Source: Scytalidium lignicola (Eukaryota > Ascomycota > Leotiomycetes). From it: DNA of 23,240 bases. A program made the position numbers and the translations under genes. The notes under the pieces are model-generated. The model was not told the DNA's origin. It saw only the letters and a list, made by a program, of their open reading frames with translations, and made no database searches. Every line of letters begins with the position of its first letter. Within the stretch, counting starts at the first letter, position 1. The DNA lies in assembly GCA_002812745.2 (NCBI GenBank), contig NCSJ02000491.1, positions 1 through 23,240 on the forward strand, in the 5' to 3' direction. Positions 11,069-20,239 of this stretch are shown here, piece by piece.

Positions 11069-11658
11069 AAATCAACTGTCAAGCTTTCTTGATTCTAAAT
11101 CCATTTTAATAATTGTTGAAGAGTACACTAGTACACTATCAATGTAATGAAAGTCCTTTCGAGTTCTCATAACGAATCAAGTTCGATCATTATGAACCGT
11201 ATAAACAGTAACAAAGTAAATAATCGGATTAGGACAGCAGTCCTCACTAATCCAACGTCCAAATTCGTATCGTGAATTTTCTGACGTTGCGAAACACACG
11301 GCGTTGTTCTTGTGTTCCACAACGCAGATTTCGGTGACAAAAGACATATTTCTTCCCAAGACCTTTCGGTGACCTTGATAATATGACGCCTCCTAAGAGA
11401 ATGGGCGTACATCCAGCTCGTCTTACATTAAATGAACATCGAAACAGCGCTCAAACTTTAGAATGCTATCAGTTTTCTGGGTCATTATCTCACTAGCTAC
11501 CTCCGCCATGTTGACGGCACGTCCTTCGCAGAAAACCAAGAGATGGATCAGGAATTGGTCGGGAGTTGTTCGTCTATGCTACACAGCCCAAGTACACGAC
11601 CTTGGCCAAGCAGAAAACGACTTTGACTTTTTTNATGGGATGATAGTATCGTCCTGCA
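11069..11658. other. intergenic region after the dehydrogenase gene
   Basis: About 590 bp. The first part is probably the dehydrogenase 3' UTR. An open stretch at 11463-11687 (+) begins with a hydrophobic segment resembling a signal peptide (MLSVFWVIISLATSAMLTA) but meets an N at 11634 in a T run. If the N is a surplus base, the frame stops at once (TGA TAG). I do not call it a gene. Confidence 0.4.
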
Positions 11659-12332
11659 TTGACCGCAAACCAGTTGCACGAATTTAACCAAATATGCCAG
11701 AAACATAGGAGAAACCCTCTCTACAATGCTGGCCTATACAAACACTGTGAGAATAATCTAAATGCAACTTTGTGGCAAGGTATAAACTCATTAACTGTGA
11801 AAAATGACCAGGCAGAAAAGATGCTAGTTAAGAAGAAGATAGAAGCTGTAATGATCAAGTCAGCTCAAACACATGTTGTGTGGTTACAAGACTATACCAG
11901 TCCTTGCAGCTGATACGACAATATTTGCATTAAACTTCAGCAGTTACACAAGTGTTGAGCAACATCATTTTGGTGTCTCACATACTGCATGTACGATGTG
12001 GGTTACTTCCAGCTTTCATATGCTCTATATTGGGGAGCATGCAATTATAAGCAGAATTCGCAATGGCCTCCTGGGCAGACAATACTGCATGAAGTTAAAT
12101 ATGAGAAAGGTACCAAAAGGAGGGTTATTCTTGCTTGTATTTGCAGCGAATAGGCTATTATAGCCATTCCCAAGTAAAATTGCCTCTGCACAAATTTGAA
12201 GCAATGAGTCTCAAGTATGTAAGCTTCCAAATCCAGAGGTCCTTTTTACGACCTTCACTGTGGAGTAAATGTTTCAGACGTTGTCCAGGGCAACGTTTTG
12301 ACCTTTGGCAGCGTATTAACGGAATTCAATGA
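11659..12332 (+). pseudogene. possible decayed protein-coding gene of unknown family, two frame changes
   Basis: Three open stretches follow one another on the + strand in different frames: about 11659-11913, 11873-12163 and 12135-12332. They overlap only at their ends, as when one coding sequence carries single-base indels near 11890 and 12150. The middle part reads like real protein (AADTTIFALNFSSYTSVEQ, then MLYIGEHAIISR). No GT-AG introns neatly join the pieces, and I recognise no domain. Composition is that of the island and RIP-type stops are not prominent. Alternative: chance open frames in non-coding DNA. No function is proposed. Confidence 0.3.
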
Positions 12333-12534
12333 TCCGTCCTACTCGCCGAGGTTCCCACATTTGAGAGCACAGGCTGCGTGTCGATGTAAGACAGTCTGGT
12401 GCGGGAAACGAGGGGCGCCTCCTTGAGTTGTAAGAAGTTCTGGGGTTCAAATGGACAAGAGCGTAGCATATGGCTGTTCCGGCGTTGTAGAATCGAGCGC
12501 GTGCTGCTAAAGATTTTGCGGGGAAACGATGGAT

Positions 12535-12551
12535 CGGGATTCGAAATCCCG
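12535..12551. promoter_or_regulatory. CGG-N11-CCG palindrome upstream of the MFS gene
   Basis: A perfect 7-bp inverted repeat, CGGGATTCGAAATCCCG, 55 bp upstream of the TATA box and 200 bp before the ATG. The spacing of the CGG and CCG ends (11 bp) equals that of Gal4-class Zn(II)2Cys6 sites. It also resembles a tRNA T-arm, but no acceptor or D-arm partner is present. Regulatory use is inferred from position and symmetry only. Confidence 0.35.
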
Positions 12552-12605
12552 CCATCACACTCAGCATTGCTCTACGTACCCAGCCAGCTGTGGACCATGC
12601 GCAGA

Positions 12606-12614
12606 TATATAAAA
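12606..12614 (+). promoter_or_regulatory. TATA box of the MFS transporter gene
   Basis: TATATAAAA lies about 140 bp upstream of the chosen start codon at 12751. It is followed by a CT-rich stretch (about 12658-12690) typical of fungal transcription start regions. Position and sequence support a core promoter reading rightwards. Confidence 0.55.
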
Positions 12615-12750
12615 AGGGGCTCATTTCCATCGTAAACAGAAAATATTGGCTCCTGTTCTCTACAGCTTTCATACTCTCTTCTATTTTTCCAAATGTGCAT
12701 GTGCCTGTGCCTTGCCAGCTACTCGCGGAGCCAACCAACGCGTTGTCATC

Positions 12751-14647
12751 ATGACTGACCACAACACCAAACCCTTGATTGCTCGGCCTCGAAATGCGTA
12801 CAATCTAGCGGTCGCTCTGTTCGTCGCTGTCGGCAGTTTATCTTACGGGTACTGTACTTCGATCAGCTCAGCGATCATAGGCCAACCTAGCTGGTATACA
12901 TATATGGACCTTGAAACAACTGGCTCCCACATCAACTCAGTATGTAGTCCCGCCTTCGTCTTCTTTGGAATTGTGGATGTCAGTTAACGCCTATTTTCTC
13001 CAGATTCTTGGACTTCTGAATGGGCTGTATGCTGCTGGAGGTGCGCTTGGATGCATCTTCAATATGTGGTCCAGCCAGTACTTTGGCCGCAAGCGCAGCA
13101 TTCAGATTGGCTGTGCGATCTCTATAGTGGGTTCAACTCTCATGACTGCATCGCAGAATATTGAGATGCTCCTTGCTGCTCGTCATATCAACGGCTGGGG
13201 TATCGGTATTCTTGTCACTTTGGTGCCTCTCTATCAGTCAGAAGTCTCCCCTCCGGACTCCCGCGGGCTCATGGTTGGAATTCATGGCACGCTGATTGGG
13301 CTGTCATATGCCATGTCAGGTTTCATCACCTATGCTTGCTATTTCGCACCAACCGGGAACTTCCAATGGCGGTTTCCGTTAGCAGTCCAGTTACTCCCGA
13401 TCACCGTCCTCTTCATCGGATCTTTCTGGCTACCGTACTCACCACGATGGCGTAAGTTCAACGCCTATCTCTCGTACAATGTAATCACTAACATTGGCTA
13501 AGTGTTGAGCCAACAACGTGATGATGAAGCATGGGAAGTGACGCGTCGACTCCATATTTCCAAAGACGATCCTAATGACTCCTTCGCTCATGCCGAATTC
13601 CGTCAGATGAAGATGCAAATTGACCGGGAGAGAGAACGCGATGCCATCAGTCCTCTCGGACAAGCTCGTCTAGCCTTCTCTCGCAGATCCTTGGTTCGAC
13701 GTCTTGCACTTGGCTTCATGGTTCAATTTGGTAACCAAGCCACTGGTACTCTATGTATATCCAACTATTTTGTCAACTTCTTCACTGGCCTCGGGATTGA
13801 GTCTCCCACATCTCTTCTCTTACTTGGTGAGTTACTCACTACATACGCTGTTTCATAAATATCTAACACTACCTAAGGACTCTGGCTTCTCTCTACAGTT
13901 CCCGGTAACATGGTGAACGGGCTTTTCATCGATAAGGTCGGACGGCGCACCTTTATTTGTACGTATTCACCCGGTCTTTTCATCTTAGCCCTCACTCACA
14001 CTCTTTAGTGATTGGTCTGGTTGGACTTGTAGTCTGTTTGGTCGGAGAAACAGTAATCACTGCCGTGTTTGTCGACACTGGGTCAACAAATAAAGTTGGA
14101 CTAGGATTCGGAGTATTCTTCATCTTCCTCTACGTCATGTTCTAGTAGGTGTACAAACTTCCCGACCACCATTCCTAACAATGGCGACTGACCGATACTC
14201 CTAGCGCGGTCTGCCTTGATGCTACACAGTATCTCATACCCTCAGAGATCTTTCCAATGGAGGTCCGTTCCTTCGGAATGTCTTTCAGTGTAATGGGACA
14301 GTGGTTATCAGCGATGATCTGGCTTTTGGCAGCCCCTTATGGGTTTGCGGATATTAAGTGGAAATTCTGGACCCTCTTTATTTCTTGCTGCTGTACCTAC
14401 TTTATTCTAGTGTTTCTTTACCTCCCAGAGGTGAGTCACTCTTCACTCTGCCATATGACTTACGTACTAACCAGGCGCTTAGACAAAAGGAATGACTCTT
14501 GAAGATATGGGCGTGGTGTTCGGCGACGAGGTTGAGGTCAATTTCGAGACGGCACTAAACTTGGAACTTGAAGAAAATGACAAAGGAGGTTCTAATGTCG
14601 AGCAGGTCGAAGAAGTTGAAGCTTCCCTTAGAGAGAAGCAAGTCTAG
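12751..14647 (+). CDS. MFS transporter, sugar porter (SP) family, 7 exons, 515 aa
   Basis: Exons: 12751-12939, 13004-13451, 13503-13826, 13899-13958, 14009-14144, 14205-14430 and 14483-14647; six introns of 50-72 bp with GT-AG ends. All phases agree and the total is 516 codons. Start chosen at ATG 12751, 137 bp downstream of a TATA box; the upstream in-frame ATG at 12646 would add 35 residues unlike the family N-terminus. Sugar-porter signatures: QPSWY after TM1, GRKRS (91-95), SEVSPPDSRG (142-151), PYSPRW (207-212), DKVGRR (332-337), PSEIFPMEVR (398-407) and PETKG (460-464), with about twelve hydrophobic segments. Probably a plasma-membrane proton-coupled importer of a sugar, sugar acid or polyol; the substrate cannot be read from sequence. 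The acidic C-terminal tail (about 480-515) should be cytosolic. Oddity: the loop before GRK reads SQYFGRK, lacking the usual Asp. Confidence 0.92.
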
Positions 14648-15259
14648 ATCTTTGAAGCCGTGGGATGTCAAGAGACATCGCCCAAGTTATCCCCAGCGGG
14701 AGAGCACGATTTAGCAGACACTCGAACAGAGAAAGAGTGCCAACCAAGGCATATTCTGATTGTATGATATTCTCTTCAAAGCTTCGTACGCTTGTAAATA
14801 AGCAAACCTAAAACCCATCGTTAAAGGAGATTTGCATGAGCCCCTTTTAGGATGTACCGCGAAACACCCGCTAAGACCACTTCCCTTACAAATCGTCCCT
14901 CTTCCACCTGCTGTTCATCACTTTTCGAGCATAACGAGAGAGATTAATTAGGGCAACCAGAGTCCCCGGCTTCTGATGGTTTATACCAGATATTTTACTC
15001 AAAAAGTCTGTAAGATGGAGACATTATGCTCTGAAGTTTACCAACCCCTTTTCTTTATTAGGACAGTGTTATGAAAATTATGGACGTTGGAGAATTCTTG
15101 ACCAGTTATATTGGACTTTGAAAGCAGAGGAAGACCAAATTTATAGCCTGCTATGATCGTGGATCCGCCAATGGTAAGAGTGAGCTTAGAAGTGAGGGAG
15201 GAATAGTAAACTAAGAGGTTAAAAGTCTGAGACCACACCAAAATTACTCGACCTCACCA
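14648..15259. other. 3' region of the MFS gene up to the AT-rich flank
   Basis: About 610 bp of ordinary composition. It should hold the transporter's 3' UTR and polyadenylation site. A - strand open stretch of 67 codons (15038-15241) has no recognisable motif and sits at the edge of the RIPped zone. I see no RNA gene. Confidence 0.5.
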
Positions 15260-15269
15260 CCTTCACATC

Positions 15270-16251
15270 TATATTTCAAAAATCTATAACTCTACAATTC
15301 TTACAGTAAAAAATACAGAAAAATATACATTTAATAATTAGTTAAATATACTTTAATATTTAATATATTACCTTTTAACTTTTTTAATAGCCTTTAGTTT
15401 ATATAACATTAAATTGGCTAACTTGTTAATTAAACTTTAAGAGATAACCTCTTATGAAATACATAACATTTCCTTGAATTCTTTAATATCTAACTTATTC
15501 TTTTTTAAAGTATAAAGATTAGAAAATCTTTTATACATTTCCTTTTTAAAACTTTTTAAATATACTTAATTAAGTTAAGATTTAAAGAATAAACTAATTA
15601 ATTAATTACTTAAATTTTATATTGTTCAAACTACTCTTTAAATAATCTGAACATATAAATTTTCATATTATCTTACTAAAATAAATTATCAAGTTAATAA
15701 TAAGGTAAAAAACCTTTTTCTAGTATAATTTCATAATTGTTAAATGAATAACTATTATATAATACTTTAGAATTCTTCTTTATAATCACAATTTCAAACT
15801 TTCTTCTAATTTACATCATTACTTATATTATAATTAAAATATTAGTTTTCTCATAACCTTTTATAATAACAAAGTTAAGAAGTTACTTTTCTAAAAGATA
15901 TTAAAAGATTTAAGTTGTTAAATTATTTGTATCATTTTGTAAAATACATTTGTCTGAAAACCTGTTATGAATTAAATTTTTTAAAATATTTTAAAAANCT
16001 TTAAATTAAGTTAATACTTAACAAAATTATATTATTTTATAATTCTTTCTTTTATAAGTTAAATTATTTTCATGAATTTTCATTTACAGAAATAATAAAT
16101 ATATAATACTTAGTTAATTGTTAAAGAAGAGAATTTTAAATTTACTTTTAAAATTAAAGTTTTAAATGTAATCTTAAAGAATTTACAAATTAATTTATAT
16201 ATATGTTCTAAGCCATACACCAAGTCCGGCCGTTGTCCAACCACTTAGGTC
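15270..16251 (-). mobile_element. RIP-degraded Tc1/mariner-type transposon, - strand
   Basis: Translating the - strand across stops gives the C-terminal half of a fungal Tc1/mariner (DDE_3) transposase. Landmarks in order: a segment like VIMERD..NGYS..NY, LEKGFLPYY, a segment like QQDNAxIHTxR (Asp codon 15672-15670), then SLNLNLIKYI at 15588-15559 where SPDLNPIEHI is expected. The third catalytic Asp codon is AAT, a G-to-A change. It interrupts the integrase of the gypsy fragment to its right. A GC-retaining tract at 16224-16249 marks its outer end and may be a terminal inverted repeat. The opposite end, near the island edge, is not clear. Exact borders are approximate. Confidence 0.7.
16224..16249. 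repeat. GC-retaining TIR-like tract of the mariner element
   Basis: A short tract of normal composition (GTCCGG ... CAACCACTTAGG) in otherwise almost C/G-free sequence, at the junction between mariner and gypsy homology. It resembles 5699-5732 at the left flank edge. Likely a terminal inverted repeat; the partner is not securely found. Confidence 0.35.
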
Positions 16252-17446
16252 ATTTACTAATTACTTAAACAATTTTAGAGTTTTAATTACTCTTAAATAT
16301 CTTGTTATCTTATTATTATAGTTTATTACTAGAATCTTAGTCTTAATTACTTTATTTTCAAGTATATAAATTTTATCTTTATGCTTTAATAAACTAGTAT
16401 TATCTATGCTTTATACCTTCTTTTCAAGTATATATTCTCAAGGTTTGTTATTTTAACATTTTCTTCATTTACTAAGTTATCCTCAAAGATTAATTTACTT
16501 TAAAAACTATTATTTTAATAGTATTCAAACTTCTTTTAAAAAAATTTTAACTTTATTCTTTCTTTTTNCTAATCAATTTTTACCTTCTTCTATAAACAAA
16601 AGCATCTCTTTATTATAAATTCTAGATTAAATCAGTCATTAACTAAGTTAGAAGTTCTTCTACTGTTTTAAATGCTTTAATAATTTAAGTTAACACTTAT
16701 AAAACAAAGTGTTTATAACTATTAATCTTAATAACAAGGTTAAACTTTATAATTACATTATATATGCTTATAACCTTTAAACATCTTGTTTAATTTAAAA
16801 TTGCTTATAATTATATAAACCTTAACAATTAACTAAACTTAAAGTTCTTACCTTTTAAGGATTTTTCCAAATCTAATACTTTATTAACTAAGATATCTTT
16901 ATACTATCTAATTGTATTTTCTACATATAAACTAAAAACATATTATAACTTTGTTCTTAAAGTAAGTATTAAGTCTTTTATTACTTTATCTGATTATAAC
17001 TTATAGTTTAAACACCTTAATAAATTGTTTACAAAGTTATTTTTCCTTAACTTATACTTAATCCTAAAATCAAATTCTACTAGTTTTTAAATTTAATATA
17101 CTTGTTTACTATTTAATTTCTCTTTATTTATAAACTTTCTTAAATTATTATAATTTATGTTAATAACAATTAATACTAAAGTATATATTAAGTAATATCT
17201 TTACTAGTTAAAGGCTAAAATAATAATTAATAATTCTTGATTATATATCTTATAAACTTGTTAAGTTAAGTTTAATTTCTTCGAGTAAAAGGTTATAAAA
17301 TACTATATTATTCTTATAAAACCAGTTATAAGTTAACATAATATTCTTTTTACTATAAATTTAAATAAATTTATTTTAAGTATAATTGATAATCTTAGTA
17401 TATAGTATACTAAAACTAATACTGATAAAAAGGCTATTTTAAGTTG

Positions 17447-17452
17447 TTTAAA
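17447..17452. repeat. TTTAAA target-site duplication of the MITE-like element, left copy
   Basis: TTTAAA directly abuts the CTAGACTGGCT end. The same hexamer follows the other end at 17878-17883. Removing the element plus one copy rejoins the gypsy pol frame (reading RVFKQLKIAF). Confidence 0.65.
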
Positions 17453-17877
17453 CTAGACTGGCTAGACTGTTGCATTAGACTATAGTCTAGTCTAGACAAG
17501 ACTATAAGCTATATAGTCTTGTCTGTAAAAAATTAAGTGAGATTGTAGCTTTACAGTCTAGTCTGGACTAAACTGTAGAACAGTGTTCATTTTTTGAGCT
17601 AGACCAGACTATAGTCTAATTTAAATAAAACAAGATTATAATTTGTTAATATTATTTAAATAAAATAAAAATATATTAAATATAATAATATTTTAAATTA
17701 TATAATCTGAGCATAGTCTGAGTATAGTCTGATATTAATATACAGTCTTCATTTTTTAAGCTAGACTAGATTGTAATCTTATAATCTAGTCTTAAAATTT
17801 TTGTATAATCTACAGTCTAAGCACAGTCCTTATAAAACTTATGGTCTGGTCTAGTCTAGACTGATCAGCCAGTCTAG
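17453..17877. mobile_element. 425-bp MITE-like element inserted in gypsy pol
   Basis: A non-coding element with perfect terminal inverted repeats (CTAGACTGGCT ... AGCCAGTCTAG) and TTTAAA on both sides. Its ends are built from repeated, partly palindromic TAGTCTAGAC-type motifs (about 17480-17530, 17555-17620 and 17840-17877), giving strong hairpin potential, with an A/T core. It interrupts the gypsy RT-RNase H connection. Because TTTAAA is its own complement, the true duplication could be TTAA (as in piggyBac-type elements) or TTTAAA. No transposase is present, so it was presumably mobilised in trans. Confidence 0.7.
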
Positions 17878-17883
17878 TTTAAA
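17878..17883. repeat. TTTAAA target-site duplication of the MITE-like element, right copy
   Basis: Second copy of the hexamer flanking the 425-bp element; see 17447-17452. Confidence 0.65.
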
Positions 17884-18617
17884 TACTCTTTACACTATCT
17901 TTAAGAATTTAAAAGCTTTTATCTTCNTTTTTCTTCTCCATTCCTTTAAGTAAGTTTATAAGACTTATTATAATTTTCAAATAGTTTTTAATAAATCTTT
18001 AATAAATCCTAAAAATATTTAAATATCTTTATATAACTTGAGTATAAGTTATTCTTTGANTAATTTTTACTTAGTTTTACTTTATTAAAATCCTGTTTAA
18101 ATTAATAATATATCCTAATAATTCAATTGTTTTTATATAAAATTTGCATTTGAATAAGTTTGTAAATAATTAGTATTTACATAACTTATTAAAGACTTAT
18201 TATATATATTACTTATAATCTTCTTTACTTTAAGAGAAAATAAGGATATTATCTAAATATATTATATAAATAACATTTACAAGCTTAATCAATGTTTTAT
18301 TAATGTATTACTAGAATGTTATAAGTATATTATATAGTTTAAGAGGTATAATACAATATTTATAATAATTATAATATATGTAAAAAGTAATCTTTTACTT
18401 ATTTCTTTTCTAGATTTTGATTTGATAATATATATCCTTTAAGTTTAATTTTATGAAAATCATTACTTTTCTTAATAAATTAAAAGTTTTACTAATTAAA
18501 GGTAATAATATCTTGTTTTTTTATTATAATCTTGTTTAACCTTTAATAATTAACATATAGTCAAAGTTCTTTATTCTTCTTAAGTATAAATAAGATTAAG
18601 GCTTTTACAAGCTTAAA

Positions 18618-18861
18618 TGTTAGTTTACTTATAATATGTAGTATAATATGTAATTATATGTAATATACTTGTTATACTATTCTATAGTTCTTCTATGATT
18701 AAGAGGTAGGAAAGTAAAGTTGTAAAAGCTTTATTTACTCTTATTACTTAATCAAGACTAGTTTATAAGGGTATGTAAATATTATGTATACATAATTATT
18801 ATTCTATTAATACTAGAATTACTCTAAAAATGGTTATACATTGTAACTCTTAAAACACTCA
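18618..18861 (-). repeat. probable 3' LTR of right copia copy
   Basis: Read on the - strand it runs from TGAGTGTTTTAAGAG to AACTAACA, matching the putative LTR at 2437-2679 in ends and length. Confidence 0.5.
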
Positions 18862-19457
18862 AATTTGTAGAGTTTTCCTAATTGTATACTAATTGCCTAA
18901 TTAAGAATAGTTTTAAATCCTTCCTCTGTACAATTCTTTGTTCTATTATCTATGTTATTATATTCTACTTATTTTATTACTTTTAATTGTATTTTATTCG
19001 TATTCAACAGTTGTTTTAAAGTGTTAAATAACTTTCCTTTAGTTATAAAATCAGTTAGATTTGTAATTCCTTCAATCTATTATACCTTAATGATTTAGTG
19101 TTGTTTGTATGCTTGATAAAAGTATATTATGTTAATTATAAGTTACTTTTCCTGTGTAGTTCTTAACTGAACAAGGTAATTATATAATGACCTTGAATTT
19201 GTATATATAACTAATAAGAGGTTGATTTTGAGGATTCTTTTAATAGTTGATTTGATTATAACTTTCATATTAAANCTCATAAGTTATTCTATATAGTTCT
19301 AAGGCTAAAATACTGTATATAACNCTTTTATACTTAATTAATGTTTAGTATAATATATTTGCATTTCCTTTACAGTTTATAAATGTTATAATATAATTAA
19401 TTTATAATAATAAGTCTTTATTATTTGTAAATAAGGTATTTGTAAAGATTAATAATG
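18618..19457 (-). mobile_element. partial Ty1/copia copy (RNase H to 3' LTR), - strand, inverted relative of the left-flank copy
   Basis: The reverse complement aligns along its whole length with 1846-2679; differences are overwhelmingly C/T and G/A. It contains the RNase H end and the putative LTR. On one side homology stops exactly at the LTR end (18618), next to gypsy RT sequence, so it looks like an insertion into gypsy. On the other side homology stops abruptly at about 19457 inside the RNase H domain, with unrelated GC-retaining sequence beyond, so the 5' part was lost by deletion or rearrangement. Confidence 0.8.
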
Positions 19458-19825
19458 GGGATACTTAAATCCACTTAACATTTACTTAAATCCACTTGAA
19501 ATCGCCAGTGTCGGACCTAACCTCAAGCATAACACTACCTTAGCCTCACATACAAATTAGAATGGCAACAAGAAATCGCACAATGTAATCAATTATATCC
19601 TTGTTATCTGACAACTTTTCGAAGCTACAACAATATTTCGATACAATCTTAGGTTTCTTGAACCACGTCCTAGGCCTCTGAGGCCTGCATTGCCTCGTCA
19701 GCTAGTTTAACTGTCTCCTCCATAGAATCTGTATCATAGATCGATAAAATTCCATGTTGATAACCTCGTTCTTATACAGTCCTAAGTTCATACATATCTC
19801 CACCGATTTCTTGAATTCGCTGTAT
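19458..19825. other. GC-retaining segment with a possible - strand C-terminal coding remnant
   Basis: A tract of near-normal composition between two RIPped elements. A perfect 15-bp direct repeat, TACTTAAATCCACTT, occurs at 19462-19476 and 19483-19497. On the - strand, from the LTR border (about 19820) to a TAG at 19672-19670, about 50 codons read like protein (ELRTV, ERGYQHGILSIYDTDS, KLADEAMQASEA) with a single internal stop. This could be the last part of a gene or transposon protein cut off by the gypsy insertion at 19826. I do not recognise the family. Confidence 0.35.
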
Positions 19826-20185
19826 TGTTACGGGTTTGACCGAACAAGCTAATTGGTGTGGGCCTGAGGCTCGGTACACAGAAGGTGTACACAGAGAACC
19901 TAACAATTAGGAGGTCACATGACCAGGATCTTTGGATCAGAGTGATCCAGTGATCCAAGGATCTGGATCAGGGGATTACTGTGATCCAGTAATCCAGCTG
20001 TATTTCATTATTTATATAAGCATATTATAAGAACATAAAAGTAGACTTCTTATGTTCAACCTAAATACATTACTAAATCCTACCCTTGACCAAATCACCT
20101 GCTTATGTATTATACATTTCCACTGTCCTTGATCATCTACCTTACCCTTGTTATCTAATGACCTGAATAGCTTAGTTTTGTAACA
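19826..20185 (+). repeat. 5' LTR of the second gypsy element, 360 bp, almost free of RIP
   Basis: It starts TGTTACGGGTT and ends TAGTTTTGTAACA, so TGTTAC...GTAACA form short inverted ends. It retains normal C and G content. Repeated GGATC/GATCC-type motifs (about 19926-19997) can pair as hairpins. TTTATATAAG at 20011-20020 is a good LTR TATA box. Composition changes sharply to AT-rich just after the LTR. The 3' LTR is not in the window. Confidence 0.8.
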
Positions 20186-20239
20186 TTTTGAACACTACTT
20201 ATCTTGATAAATCAGGATTTAGAAACAGACATACTAATA

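Larger units (their letters stand above)
16257..18612 (-). mobile_element. RIP-degraded Ty3/gypsy pol fragment, - strand (RT, RNase H, start of integrase)
   Basis: Read on the - strand across stops this is a gypsy pol. The order is: a segment resembling the RT entry KKxKELRLCVDYRGLN near 18560, PLISKTF and KLNLKD, then YLDN at 18259-18248 where YLDD is expected. The RT connection follows (FLGFxNFYRRFI-like, about 18010). After the 425-bp insertion comes the RNase H start (FYSKKLN near 17290, QELLAIILAF-like, a DHNNL-like motif), then an integrase N-terminus with its HH zinc-binding region (about 16420-16260), cut by the mariner element. Its upstream part is missing at 18612, where a copia LTR begins. 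Stops match RIP of Gln, Arg and Trp codons. Confidence 0.85.

Noticed and set aside
12480..12560. Possible tRNA: T-arm-like GGATTCGAAATCC with CTGCTAA upstream
   Set aside because: No pairing acceptor stem (the 3' CCATCAC has no GTGATGG partner), no D-arm, and the would-be anticodon stem does not pair. It fits better as a palindromic promoter site.
12316..12762. 148-codon open frame on the - strand across the transporter promoter
   Set aside because: Antisense to the TATA box and 5' UTR of the transporter, with no recognisable domain and no codon or intron support.
15038..15241. 67-codon - strand open frame at the right island edge
   Set aside because: No homology recognised, no promoter or intron signals, and it ends at the AT-rich boundary; kept only as a remark in the intergenic entry.
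17453..17877. CRISPR-like array, because of the repeated TAGTCTAGAC units
   Set aside because: Units are irregular, palindromic and confined between terminal inverted repeats in a eukaryotic retrotransposon; no constant spacer length.
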